20,741 nt of DNA, from the NCBI GenBank assembly GCA_937910305.1, contig CALEPS010000166.1:1-20741 (forward strand). The letters run 5' to 3'. A model generated the notes under the pieces. That model made no database searches. It was not told the origin of the DNA and worked only from the letters and a program-made list of their open reading frames with translations. This stretch comes from an uncultured Bacteroidales bacterium (GTDB lineage: Bacteria > Bacteroidota > Bacteroidia > Bacteroidales > Paludibacteraceae). Each line of letters starts with the position of its first letter. The first letter of the stretch is position 1. A program made the position numbers and the translations under genes. Below are positions 14,070 through 20,741 of this stretch, piece by piece.

Positions 14070-14488
14070 AAAGGTTTTTCGATAAATTGTTTATAGAGCC
14101 GACAAATAACACGCTTCTGCAACTATTCCGATATGGATTTGTAGGTGGGGCTGCATTTTGCGTAGATTATGGAACCTTATTTATTCTAACGGAATTTCTA
14201 AATGTTCCTTATTTGTTGTCTGCAGCGATTGCGTTTCTCTTGGGACTTATAACTAACTATTTACTCAGTATTAGTTGGGTATTTAAGAAAAGAGGCACAA
14301 TGCAGCGATGGCAAGAATTTTTGTTTTTTACTATTATAGGAATAGTTGGTTTAGTCTTTAATGAACTAATAATGTATGTGGGGACAGATATATGTTACCT
14401 TCATTATATGTCTTCAAAACTGATTTCTACAGTCGTAGTTTTTTTCTGGAATTTCTTCGCTCGAAAGTATTTATTATTTAATAAATAA
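14066..14488 (+). CDS. GtrA family membrane protein (polyprenyl-linked sugar flippase candidate)
   Basis: A 140-residue protein with four hydrophobic segments in the GtrA pattern. The start LLQLFRYGFVGGAAFCVDYGTLFILTEF is the conserved first helix pair, followed by AIAFLLGLITNYLLSISWVF with the family's NY-W signature, then the second hairpin ending in WNFFARKYLLF. GtrA proteins are thought to flip undecaprenyl-phosphate-glucose or a similar donor for a GT-C transferase, which here is the preceding gene (4-bp overlap, ATGA). The usual third partner, a GtrB-type polyprenyl-phosphate glycosyltransferase, is not in the window. Confidence 0.9.
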   Translation: MKRFFDKLFIEPTNNTLLQLFRYGFVGGAAFCVDYGTLFILTEFLNVPYLLSAAIAFLLGLITNYLLSISWVFKKRGTMQRWQEFLFFTIIGIVGLVFNELIMYVGTDICYLHYMSSKLISTVVVFFWNFFARKYLLFNK

Positions 14489-14771
14489 TCTTGTACCTAC
14501 AAAAGTACGTTTAAACATTTCGCTCACATACAGGTCACCTCTTTTCTTTGTCCATTGCGTCCGGATTAGATCCGGACACGGCTTTGCCGCTATTCCCCTT
14601 TCCCCTCCCTTGAGGGGTGAAGAGCTTTTCTCGATCGGACTGCCGGTGGCTGTCCGTAGAACCCTTCGGGTGGGGTTTCCTTTCCCATTCCGCCATCCGT
14701 CAACCTCTCGCCGATGCACCGGCGAGCCTATTCCTCCACAAGAAAAAAACAGAGGCTTCAAGCACTCAAAA

Positions 14772-14804
14772 GGGGGTGATAAGGGGGTGATTACGGGGTG
14801 ATTA
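14772..14804. repeat. Three 11-bp tandem units (GGGGGTGATWA)
   Basis: GGGGGTGATAA, GGGGGTGATTA and CGGGGTGATTA, then a partial GGGGGAT. Period and GTGATAA core match the array at 1283-1326. Confidence 0.8.
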
Positions 14805-14881
14805 GGGGGATATTCCTATGACATCGTTGGTACATCGACGCGGGAAAAGAACAAAGCAGCGGGACATTTTCAAATCCGATG

Positions 14882-14912
14882 CAAAGATAATACTTTTTTT
14901 CCATATATCAAA
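14882..14912 (-). promoter_or_regulatory. Leftward Bacteroidota-type promoter with no clear gene
   Basis: On the - strand TTTG (14912-14909), 19-bp spacer, TATCTTTG (14889-14882) followed by CATCGG. The only short frame downstream is a 21-codon ORF (14867-14802, MSRCFVLFPRR...), which I do not call as a gene. Confidence 0.6.
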
Positions 14913-14962
14913 ATATCGGCTTCGTAAAAATATACATTTTTTGAATAAAAACGCGCGCGCAC

Positions 14963-14993
14963 TTGCATATATCGAAAAAAAGTAGTAACTTTG
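14963..14993 (+). promoter_or_regulatory. Promoter of the TPR-ribH-galE operon
   Basis: TTGC (14963-14966) in ACTTGCATAT, 19-bp spacer, TAACTTTG (14986-14993), followed by CAGCCG as at 10674. An alternating GCGCGCGC tract lies just upstream, as at the leftward promoter at 1060-1090. Confidence 0.85.
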
Positions 14994-15044
14994 CAGCCGA
15001 TTTGTGGAAACACTATTATTGTAAATAATAAAATAACAAATAAA

Positions 15045-15728
15045 ATGGCAAAAAAGAAAGAAGAGTTCGTAAAACAGGACGAACAATTGCAAGAAGTAAA
15101 TGAAGCGCTGACCGGCGCTGGTAAATGGATTGAGGACAACGCAAACCTCATCAGTTGGATTGTTTGCGGTATCGCTGTCGTAGTGATGGGTGTTATCGCT
15201 ATCAACAACTACGTGATCAAGCCGCATGCTCAGGAAGCAAGCAACGAGAACGCCAAAGCCGAGGCTTATTTCATGGCCGGAGATTTCGACAAGGCGCTGA
15301 AGGGCGATGATGCTGAGTGCATTGGTTTTGAGGCTATCGCTGACGAGTACAAGCACTATCAGCAGGGCAAACTGGCTGCGCTGTATGCCGGAATCTGCTA
15401 TTTTGAGAAAGGCGAGTACGAAGAGGCTGCAGAGTACCTGAAGCGTTTTGACGCTGACGACGTGAACATCGATCCGGCTGCTCACCAGCTGCTCGGCGAC
15501 GCTTATGTTGAACTCCAGGAGTACGGCAAGGCTGCTAAAGCGTTTGAGGCTGCTGCCAAATCCGGAAACGAAGTCATCGCTCCGATGAGTTTGAAGAAAG
15601 CCGGTCTCGTTTATCTGCACGAGGGTCAGAACGCTAAAGCACTCAAAGCGTTCAAGGCTATCAAGGAAAACTATCCTTCTTCCGCAGAAGCACAGGACAT
15701 CGACAAATACATCGCTGTAGCTGAATAA
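15045..15728 (+). CDS. Membrane-anchored tetratricopeptide repeat protein
   Basis: A 227-residue protein. A charged N-terminus (MAKKKEEFVKQDEQ) precedes one membrane helix at about residues 34-55 (NLISWIVCGIAVVVMGVIAINN). The rest is helical TPR sequence: KLAALYAGICYFEKGEYEEAAEYLKRF, AAHQLLGDAYVELQEYGKAAKAFEAAA and SLKKAGLVYLHEGQNAKALKAFKAI. The layout resembles YfgM-type ancillary membrane TPR proteins, likely facing the periplasm as a scaffold; partners are unknown. An upstream TTG at 14991 is in frame but lies within the -7 box, so the ATG at 15045 is the start. It is first in the operon with ribH. Confidence 0.85.
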   Translation: MAKKKEEFVKQDEQLQEVNEALTGAGKWIEDNANLISWIVCGIAVVVMGVIAINNYVIKPHAQEASNENAKAEAYFMAGDFDKALKGDDAECIGFEAIADEYKHYQQGKLAALYAGICYFEKGEYEEAAEYLKRFDADDVNIDPAAHQLLGDAYVELQEYGKAAKAFEAAAKSGNEVIAPMSLKKAGLVYLHEGQNAKALKAFKAIKENYPSSAEAQDIDKYIAVAE

Positions 15729-15774
15729 ATCGTACCTTGTACCATATCGTACATCGTACATTTGTAAATCGTAC
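15729..15774 (+). repeat. Imperfect 7-bp units (ATCGTAC) between the TPR gene and ribH
   Basis: ATCGTAC, CTTGTAC, then CAT, ATCGTAC, ATCGTAC, ATTTGTA, A, ATCGTAC. The run starts at the stop codon's edge and ends 5 bp before the ribH ATG. Confidence 0.75.
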
Positions 15775-15779
15775 TTCTT

Positions 15780-16256
15780 ATGACTACAGATTTATCAAAA
15801 TATGATGCTTCCCAACTGCCTAGCGCTGATGTTCTCGAACGTCAGCGCTACGCTATTGTAGTGGCGGACTGGAACAACGAGATCACGTACGCGATGGCGC
15901 AAGGTGCTGTCGATACATTCGTTAAGAACGGCGTGCCGGAGGAGAATATAGATATCCTCCATGTGCCGGGAGCGGTAGAGTTGACCTATGGCGCTGCGCG
16001 CGTTATGAAAGAGGAACGCGTGAGTGCCGTTATTGTCATCGGTTGCGTCATTCAGGGCGACACACCGCATTTCGACTACGTCTGCCAGTCTGTGACACAA
16101 GGCGTTGCAATGCTGAATGCCCAGGGTAAAGTGCCTGTGGTCTTCTCGGTCCTGACGACTCTGAACAAGCAGCAGGCGCTGGACCGTTGCGGAGGTAAAC
16201 TGGGAAACAAAGGAATTGAAGGTGCCTATACGGCTATCCGTATGGCGAACCTCTAA
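15780..16256 (+). CDS. ribH: 6,7-dimethyl-8-ribityllumazine synthase
   Basis: A 158-residue enzyme that condenses 5-amino-6-ribitylamino-uracil with 3,4-dihydroxy-2-butanone 4-phosphate, the penultimate step of riboflavin synthesis. VADWNNEIT (aromatic residue and Asn near the ring), HVPGAVELTYGA, GCVIQGDTPHFDYV (with the catalytic His and the phosphate-binding region) and the C-terminal DRCGGKLGNKGIEGAYTAIRM are all in place. Length is typical. No FMN riboswitch is seen upstream. The stop codon of this gene is the first three bases of the next spacer repeat. Confidence 0.96.
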   Translation: MTTDLSKYDASQLPSADVLERQRYAIVVADWNNEITYAMAQGAVDTFVKNGVPEENIDILHVPGAVELTYGAARVMKEERVSAVIVIGCVIQGDTPHFDYVCQSVTQGVAMLNAQGKVPVVFSVLTTLNKQQALDRCGGKLGNKGIEGAYTAIRMANL

Positions 16257-16288
16257 CCCATAACCCGTAACCCGTAACCCATACCCCA
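16254..16288 (+). repeat. Five 7-bp units (TAACCCR) running exactly from stop codon to start codon
   Basis: TAACCCA, TAACCCG, TAACCCG, TAACCCA and TACCCCA. The first TAA is the ribH stop, and the final A is the A of the aspartokinase ATG at 16288. Nothing else is in the gap. Confidence 0.92.
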
Positions 16289-17556
16289 TGAAAGTCTATA
16301 AATTCGGCGGAGCATCGGTGAAAGACGCGGAAGGCGTCCGTAACGTGGAGCGGATTGTACGTCTCGCCCTAAATGACCAAATGGCAAATGGCCAAATGGT
16401 AAATGGCTTGATGGTCGTCGTTTCAGCGATGGGGAAGACCACAAACGCCTTGGAGCGAGTGGTCGCTTTCCTCGATGCCGGCAAGGAGGAAGAGGCTTTG
16501 GCGCAATGGGTGGATATCATTGATTTCCACGTAGCGATCATGAAATCGCTTGGCCTGCAGCCCGGTTCCGACATCCGTCTGCAAGGAGAGATCCCTTATG
16601 ACCCGAAGCGTTCATACGACGAGAATTACGACCAGATCGTTTCGCTGGGCGAGATCATGTCCACCCAGATCGTGGCGGTCTATCTGCTCAAACAAGGGCT
16701 CTCTGTCGAATGGTGGAATATGCCGAAACTGCTACGCACGGACGATACATGGCGCGAGGCGAAAGTGGATAACACCGTCAGTAGCGCTGTTATCCGCGCA
16801 GGGTGGGATAGACCCCGCCGGCCGCAGATAGTGGTTGCGCAGGGATTCATTGGAGGTACGGCTGACGGACGGCGTACAACACTCGGACGCGAAGGGTCGG
16901 ACTATACGGCAGCCCTCCTTGGGAATTATCTTGATGCCGAATCAGTCACGATCTGGAAAGACGTGCCGGGAATCCTCAATGCCGATCCGCGTATTGAACC
17001 GAATACGGTTCTGATACCTTCTCTGCGGTACATGGACGCGGTCGAGTTGGCTAACTCGGGAGCGCAGGTGATGCATCCGAAAACCATCCGTCCGCTTGAG
17101 AATAAGCATATCCCGTTATTTGTGAAGCCCTTCGGCGACCCGACGGCGGAAGGTTCGCGTATAGCGGATGACGGAGTGGGACCTATCGGAGTGCCTGTCT
17201 ATATCTGGCGGAAGAACCAGATTCTGATTACCATGCGTGCCAAAGATTTTGCCTTTGTGCTGGAGGAGAGCCTGAGCGAGATATTCGATATCATCCATCG
17301 TCACCGTCTCAAAGTGTCACTCATCCAGTCGTCCGCTGTTACCATCTCTGTCTGCGTGGACAACACCCGTTTTGTGTCGGAAGCCATTCAGGAACTCTGC
17401 ACGCATTTTAATGTAACCTATAATGAAAATCTCTCGCTGCTGACGATACGCGGCACTACACCGGAGATTTTGGAGCAGGCGAAAGCCGGAAAAACAATCA
17501 TGCTCAGCCAAACGACAAGACGTACTGCGCGGCTTGTGGTGGTGGAGCAGAAATAA
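16288..17556 (+). CDS. lysC: Aspartate kinase
   Basis: A 422-residue monofunctional aspartokinase, the first step of the Lys/Thr/Met and diaminopimelate pathway. KFGGAS (residues 5-10) and MVVVSAMGKTTNAL form the ATP site, GFIGGTADGRRTTLGREGSDYTAA the nucleotide and aspartate loop, and VTIWKDVPGILNADPR the kinase core. The last 130 residues hold two ACT-type regulatory units (QILITMRAKDFAFVLE, TISVCVDN), so feedback control by an amino acid is expected. Oddity: between RLA and LMVVVSAMG there is an extra stretch, LNDQMANGQMVNG (about residues 28-40), encoded by the 15-bp repeat that also lies after galE; relatives I recall go almost directly into the VVVSAMG strand. Confidence 0.95.
   Translation: MKVYKFGGASVKDAEGVRNVERIVRLALNDQMANGQMVNGLMVVVSAMGKTTNALERVVAFLDAGKEEEALAQWVDIIDFHVAIMKSLGLQPGSDIRLQGEIPYDPKRSYDENYDQIVSLGEIMSTQIVAVYLLKQGLSVEWWNMPKLLRTDDTWREAKVDNTVSSAVIRAGWDRPRRPQIVVAQGFIGGTADGRRTTLGREGSDYTAALLGNYLDAESVTIWKDVPGILNADPRIEPNTVLIPSLRYMDAVELANSGAQVMHPKTIRPLENKHIPLFVKPFGDPTAEGSRIADDGVGPIGVPVYIWRKNQILITMRAKDFAFVLEESLSEIFDIIHRHRLKVSLIQSSAVTISVCVDNTRFVSEAIQELCTHFNVTYNENLSLLTIRGTTPEILEQAKAGKTIMLSQTTRRTARLVVVEQK
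16371..16407 (+). repeat. 15-bp repeat (ATGGTAAATGACCAA type) inside the aspartokinase gene
   Basis: About two and a half units of the 15-bp repeat seen at 19615-19641 and 20666-20741, with some A/G changes. It is in the same reading frame as in galE (MVNDQ-type peptide: NDQ, MANGQ, MVNG). Confidence 0.8.
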
Positions 17557-17564
17557 CTGATACC

Positions 17565-18677
17565 ATGGAAGATTTTTCGTTTAAAACGTATTTCACGCGT
17601 GCCTATTGGCGTGAGTTAGTGCTGGATTTCCGGCATGCTTTAGGAACACTCAAGTTCTGGCGGGAACTGCTGATTATGACTGTCGGAATGAGTATCGGAG
17701 CTGCCGCTGTGTATTATTTCTTAATGCCAAGCCATCTGATCGTGGGATCTATCTCCGGTCTCTCCATCGTTCTGAATACGATGATGGGCGGTACTGCCGA
17801 TACGTTCTCCTATTGGGTAATGGGAATCAATGCCTTTCTGCTGTTGCTGGCGTTTATCCTGATCGGTAACGAATTCGGTGCCAAGACGGTCTATACGGCA
17901 ATGATCTTAGGTCCTTTGACCCAGGCGTGGGACCGCATCTACCCGAATGTCAATTTCACGCATAAGATAGTTGATGCACCGGATATTCTGGCGCAGCTGC
18001 AAGCCGGTCAGACGGTGCTGGACGCACACGGAAACCCGTATGTGCTGAGTCGTACAGGCGAAGTGATGGAGCGGGTGAAAGACAGTGTGATGAGCGGCGG
18101 ACTCGGCACGGGGGATGTATGGTTTGACCTCATCTGTTTCGTGCTCCTCCTCTCTATCTGCCAGGCTATACTCTTCCGCATCAACGCCTCTACCGGAGGA
18201 TTGGATATCTTGGGTAAGATAGTTAACAAATACCTCCATTTCGATATCGGTACTTCTGTAGCTATCGGAGGAATTATTATCTGCTGTACCGCGTTCTTTA
18301 TCAATGATTTCCGTATGGTGGTGATAGGTCTGCTCGGTACATGGATCAATGGTCTGGCTATTGATTATTTCACGGCCTCGCTTAACAAGCGCAAACGCGT
18401 TTGTATTGTTTCCGAGGAGCCGGAACGCATCCGCGAATATATCGTGAAAGAGCTCGTGCGCGGGTGTTCGTTATATAAGGTGCAAGGCGGATATAGCGGT
18501 GAGGAGCATGTAGAGATACAGTCGCTTCTTACTCAGGATGAGTTCTCTTCCGTCATGGCCTTTATCCGCAATAACAAGATTAAGGCTTTCATCACTGCCG
18601 GCAATTGCTCGGAGGTGTACGGCCTCTGGATAAGGCATAAGAAAGTGCGCGGCAAAGTACAAGCCGTAAGTGAGTAA
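17565..18677 (+). CDS. YitT family membrane protein with DUF2179 domain
   Basis: A 370-residue protein. After a polar N-terminus, hydrophobic segments begin at about residue 35 (LLIMTVGMSIGAAAVYYFLMPSHLIVGSISGLSIVLN), the typical YitT/DUF161 opening with its G-rich G(S)ISGLS turn, and continue through STGGLDILGKIVNKY, another conserved membrane motif. Residues about 272-370 form the soluble DUF2179 domain (RKRVCIVSEEPERIREYIVKEL, VMAFIRNNKIKAFITAG). The function of the family is not settled; transport is suspected. A hydrophilic insert of roughly 55 residues (about 125-180, NVNFTHKIVDAP to LGTGDVWFD) separates the two membrane halves and seems longer than in bacillar YitT proteins. It starts 8 bp after the aspartokinase stop. 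Confidence 0.88.
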   Translation: MEDFSFKTYFTRAYWRELVLDFRHALGTLKFWRELLIMTVGMSIGAAAVYYFLMPSHLIVGSISGLSIVLNTMMGGTADTFSYWVMGINAFLLLLAFILIGNEFGAKTVYTAMILGPLTQAWDRIYPNVNFTHKIVDAPDILAQLQAGQTVLDAHGNPYVLSRTGEVMERVKDSVMSGGLGTGDVWFDLICFVLLLSICQAILFRINASTGGLDILGKIVNKYLHFDIGTSVAIGGIIICCTAFFINDFRMVVIGLLGTWINGLAIDYFTASLNKRKRVCIVSEEPERIREYIVKELVRGCSLYKVQGGYSGEEHVEIQSLLTQDEFSSVMAFIRNNKIKAFITAGNCSEVYGLWIRHKKVRGKVQAVSE

Positions 18678-18706
18678 CGACTACTAATATTAAAATACAA
18701 ATATAA

Positions 18707-19606
18707 ATGAAACCAACATTGTTTATTCTGGCTGCCGGAATGGGTAGCCGTTACGGAGGCCTCAAGCAGATGGACGGCTTGGGACCGAATGGGGAAGCTA
18801 TCCTGGACTACAGCGTGTACGATGCGCTGCGGGCGGGATTCGGAAAGATTGTTTTTGTTATCCGGAAGGATTTTGAAGACGATTTCCGTCGTGTGGTATT
18901 GAGCAAGTACGAGGGGAAAGTGCAGTGCGAATTGTGCTTCCAGTCGGTGGACAAAGTGCCGGAGGGATGCTCTTATAACCCCGAGCGCACCAAACCGTGG
19001 GGTACCAACCATGCAGTCCTGATGGGGCGCGAACTGATTCATGAACCGTTTGCTGTAATTAATGCGGATGATTTCTATGGCAAGGAGTCCTATCAGGTTC
19101 TGGCGGACTTCCTGCGTTCCGTGGAGGGCAAGAAAGGACAGTACTGCATGATCGGATACCGCGTAGCTAATACGCTCAGCGAGAACGGATCGGTCAGCCG
19201 TGGTGTTTGTGCTACTGATGCGGAAGGACATCTGACAGATGTTGTGGAGCGCACCCAGATAGAGGACAAGAACGGGACGATTGTCTTTACCGTTGACGGC
19301 GTAGATACGCCTCTGGACCCGCATACACCGGTTTCCATGAACATGTGGGGCTTCACACCGGAGTATTTCCAATACAGCGAAGAAGCTTTCCGCGCTTTCC
19401 TTGCGCAGCATGGCCAGGAACTGAAATCGGAGTTCTATATCCCGACACTCGTAAACCAACTGATCGGAGAAGGAAAAGCTACCTGCAAGGTGCTGGACAC
19501 ACCGTCAAAATGGTTCGGAGTGACGTATTCGGAAGACCGTCCGCAAGTGGTAATGAAAATAAATCAGTTAATCGCACAAGGAGAATATCCTGCTAAATTG
19601 TTTTAA
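18707..19606 (+). CDS. Sugar-phosphate nucleotidyltransferase family protein
   Basis: A 299-residue protein of the NTP_transferase fold. LAAGMGSRYGGLKQMDGLGPNGEAILDYS is the GxGxRxxxxK-type nucleotide-binding loop (about residues 9-37). VINADDFYGKESY supplies the metal-binding aspartates, and PVSMNMWGF and ECKSEFYIPTL-like segments (here LKSEFYIPTLVNQL) match the C-terminal part of Bacteroidota nucleotidyltransferases. It is expected to make an NDP-sugar from a sugar 1-phosphate and NTP. galE follows 8 bp later, so a UDP-hexose or UDP-HexNAc product that GalE could epimerise is a reasonable inference; exact sugar unknown. Confidence 0.85.
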   Translation: MKPTLFILAAGMGSRYGGLKQMDGLGPNGEAILDYSVYDALRAGFGKIVFVIRKDFEDDFRRVVLSKYEGKVQCELCFQSVDKVPEGCSYNPERTKPWGTNHAVLMGRELIHEPFAVINADDFYGKESYQVLADFLRSVEGKKGQYCMIGYRVANTLSENGSVSRGVCATDAEGHLTDVVERTQIEDKNGTIVFTVDGVDTPLDPHTPVSMNMWGFTPEYFQYSEEAFRAFLAQHGQELKSEFYIPTLVNQLIGEGKATCKVLDTPSKWFGVTYSEDRPQVVMKINQLIAQGEYPAKLF

Positions 19607-19614
19607 ATGAATAA

Positions 19615-19641
19615 ATGGTAAATGATAAAATGGTAAATAAA
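19615..19641 (+). repeat. Two 15-bp repeat units forming the galE start
   Basis: ATGGTAAATGATAAA then ATGGTAAATAAA: two units of the 15-bp family, giving galE its start codon(s) and first nine codons. The preceding 8-bp gap (TGAATAA region) also resembles a degenerate unit. Confidence 0.85.
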
Positions 19642-20664
19642 CGTATACTTGTTACCGGAGGTACCGGTTATATAGGTTCGCATACAACGGTCGAACTGAT
19701 GCAGCAGGGCTATGATGTGACTATCGTAGATAACTTGAGCAATTCCTCCATTGATGTGTTGGACGGAATAGCTGCTATTGTAGGTAAAAAGCCTGAATTC
19801 GCCAATATTGACTGCGGCAATTTCATTGATCTGGATGGCGTTTTCAAAGACTATCCGGATATAGTGGGCGTGATTCATTTCGCTGCCAGCAAAGCGGTAG
19901 GCGAGTCGGTGGAGAAACCGTTGCTGTATTACCGTAATAATCTCGGCAGCCTTGTTACGCTCTTGGAGGTTATGAAACTGCATCGCGTGCAGAACCTCGT
20001 CTTCTCGTCTTCTTGCACGGTCTATGGCCAGCCGGATGCTGCGCATCTGCCTGTGGATGAGACAGCACCTATCCAAAAGGCTCTCTCGCCGTATGGCAAC
20101 ACCAAACAGATCAACGAGGAAATCATTTGCGATGAAGCCCATGCCGACAAGGATCTTCATGCAACGATCCTGCGGTATTTCAACCCGATAGGAGCGCATC
20201 CGTCCGCTTTGATAGGTGAACTGCCTAACGGCGTACCGCAGAACTTGCTGCCGTTCATAACCCAGACCGCCGCAGGCCTGCGTCCGGAACTGAAAGTGTT
20301 CGGAAATGACTACAACACGCCGGACGGCTCATGCATCCGCGATTATATCTATGTGGTGGATCTGGCTAAAGCACATGTCAAAGCTATCGACCGTATGCTC
20401 CATGCCAAGGACCGCGAGCAAGTGGAGGTCTTCAACCTCGGTACCGGAAACGGACTCAGCGTGCTGACGCTTATCCATGAGTTCGAAGCGGCTACCGGCG
20501 TTAAGATTCCTTATTCGATCGTAGGTCGACGTGAAGGAGACATCGAGCAGGTATGGGCTGCGCCTAAGAAAGCCAATGAGGTGCTTGGGTGGAAAGCGGA
20601 GACTCCTATCCGCGACGTGCTCGCATCCGCATGGAAATGGGAGAAACACATCCGCAAAATTTAA
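19615..20664 (+). CDS. galE: UDP-glucose 4-epimerase
   Basis: A 349-residue short-chain dehydrogenase-type epimerase that interconverts UDP-glucose and UDP-galactose. RILVTGGTGYIGSH is the NAD-binding loop, VIHFAASKAVGESVEKP the nicotinamide-side motif, and SSSCTVYG with SPYGNTK the catalytic Ser-Tyr-Lys set. The C-terminal GTGNGLSVLTLIHEFE and RREGDIEQVWA match GalE. Length is about 10 residues above the usual 338, partly from the repeat-encoded N-terminus MVNDKMVNK. Either ATG at 19615 or 19630 could be used, since each repeat unit supplies one. It ends the operon and is followed directly by a 15-bp tandem array. Confidence 0.96.
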   Translation: MVNDKMVNKRILVTGGTGYIGSHTTVELMQQGYDVTIVDNLSNSSIDVLDGIAAIVGKKPEFANIDCGNFIDLDGVFKDYPDIVGVIHFAASKAVGESVEKPLLYYRNNLGSLVTLLEVMKLHRVQNLVFSSSCTVYGQPDAAHLPVDETAPIQKALSPYGNTKQINEEIICDEAHADKDLHATILRYFNPIGAHPSALIGELPNGVPQNLLPFITQTAAGLRPELKVFGNDYNTPDGSCIRDYIYVVDLAKAHVKAIDRMLHAKDREQVEVFNLGTGNGLSVLTLIHEFEAATGVKIPYSIVGRREGDIEQVWAAPKKANEVLGWKAETPIRDVLASAWKWEKHIRKI

Positions 20665-20665
20665 A

Positions 20666-20741
20666 ATGACCAAATGGTAAATAACCAAATGGTAAATGAC
20701 CAAATGGTAAATGACTAAATGGTAAATGACTAAATGGTAAA
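20666..20741 (+). repeat. 15-bp tandem array after galE, running off the window
   Basis: Partial ATGACCAA, then ATGGTAAATAACCAA, ATGGTAAATGACCAA, ATGGTAAATGACTAA, ATGGTAAATGACTAA and a partial unit. The two TAA-ending units each read Met-Val-Asn-Asp-stop. There are no spacers between units, so it is not a CRISPR array. Confidence 0.95.

Larger units (their letters stand above)
14489..15044. other. Gene-free interval with inverted repeats and two divergent promoters
   Basis: I see no supported gene. It holds inverted repeats GTCCGGAT/ATCCGGAC (14559-14577), CGGC-TTT-GCCG (14579-14589) and CTCGCCG/CGGCGAG (14707-14726), a loose copy of the dispersed C-rich/G-rich repeat (14595-14624), an 11-bp tandem array (14772-14804), a leftward promoter (14882-14912) and a rightward promoter (14963-14993). 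The hairpins lie downstream of the leftward promoter, so a structured transcript antisense to the end of the glycan operon is possible. Confidence 0.6.

Noticed and set aside
14474..14761. A 95-codon leftward frame after the gtrA-like gene
   Set aside because: It is made of repeat-like inverted sequences (PLKGGERG is a typical translation of such repeats) and has no domain; kept as non-coding.
14802..14867. A 21-codon leftward ORF just inside the transcript of the promoter at 14882-14912
   Set aside because: Position is suggestive, but there is no ribosome site, no family match and it runs into the 11-bp array.
20666..20741. CRISPR array
   Set aside because: Units are contiguous 15-mers with no spacers, and no cas gene is present.

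Overview
The window is chromosomal DNA from a member of the Bacteroidota, most likely order Bacteroidales. The protein families point there (a DUF2723 membrane glycosyltransferase, a FadL/PorV-type barrel, and a TPR protein next to ribH). So do seven promoters of the Bacteroidota type: a -7 box TAnnTTTG 19-20 bp downstream of a TTTG or TTGC box. Start sites lack a regular Shine-Dalgarno sequence.

Layout. (1) 1-905, leftward: the start of a UDP-sugar dehydrogenase and a short two-domain paralogue. (2) 906-1535: a gene-free divergent control region with two promoters, palindromes and tandem repeats. (3) 1536-6326, rightward overlapping operon: DUF2723 glycosyltransferase, CobW-type metal GTPase with a His/Asp/Glu-rich linker, and a hotdog thioesterase. 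A convergent O-methyltransferase follows (6323-6967). (4) 7094-10196, rightward: Lrp/AsnC regulator, trpS, a small lipoprotein and an outer-membrane barrel. (5) 10197-11041: gene-free, with a palindrome-rich block, then a strong promoter and a highly foldable 360-nt leader. (6) 11042-14488, AT-rich overlapping operon: FAD oxidoreductase, GT-C glycosyltransferase and GtrA, which look like a surface-glycan modification cassette. (7) 14489-15044: gene-free, with a leftward and a rightward promoter. (8) 15045-20664, rightward: TPR protein, ribH, aspartokinase, YitT-family protein, sugar nucleotidyltransferase and galE. A 15-bp tandem array follows to the window end.

The core genes are ordinary. 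The striking feature is a large set of short tandem repeats (unit 7, 8, 9, 11 or 15 bp) that fill the gaps between genes. Each gap tends to have its own unit sequence. Several repeats continue into reading frames: they form the start region of galE and of the lipoprotein, an extra segment in aspartokinase, the signal peptides of two envelope proteins and a Ser/Thr linker. The second item of interest is the 10680-11041 leader, in which a 24-bp three-part helix closes a domain of about 176 nt ahead of the glycan operon. I found no tRNA, rRNA, CRISPR array, transposase or integrase.
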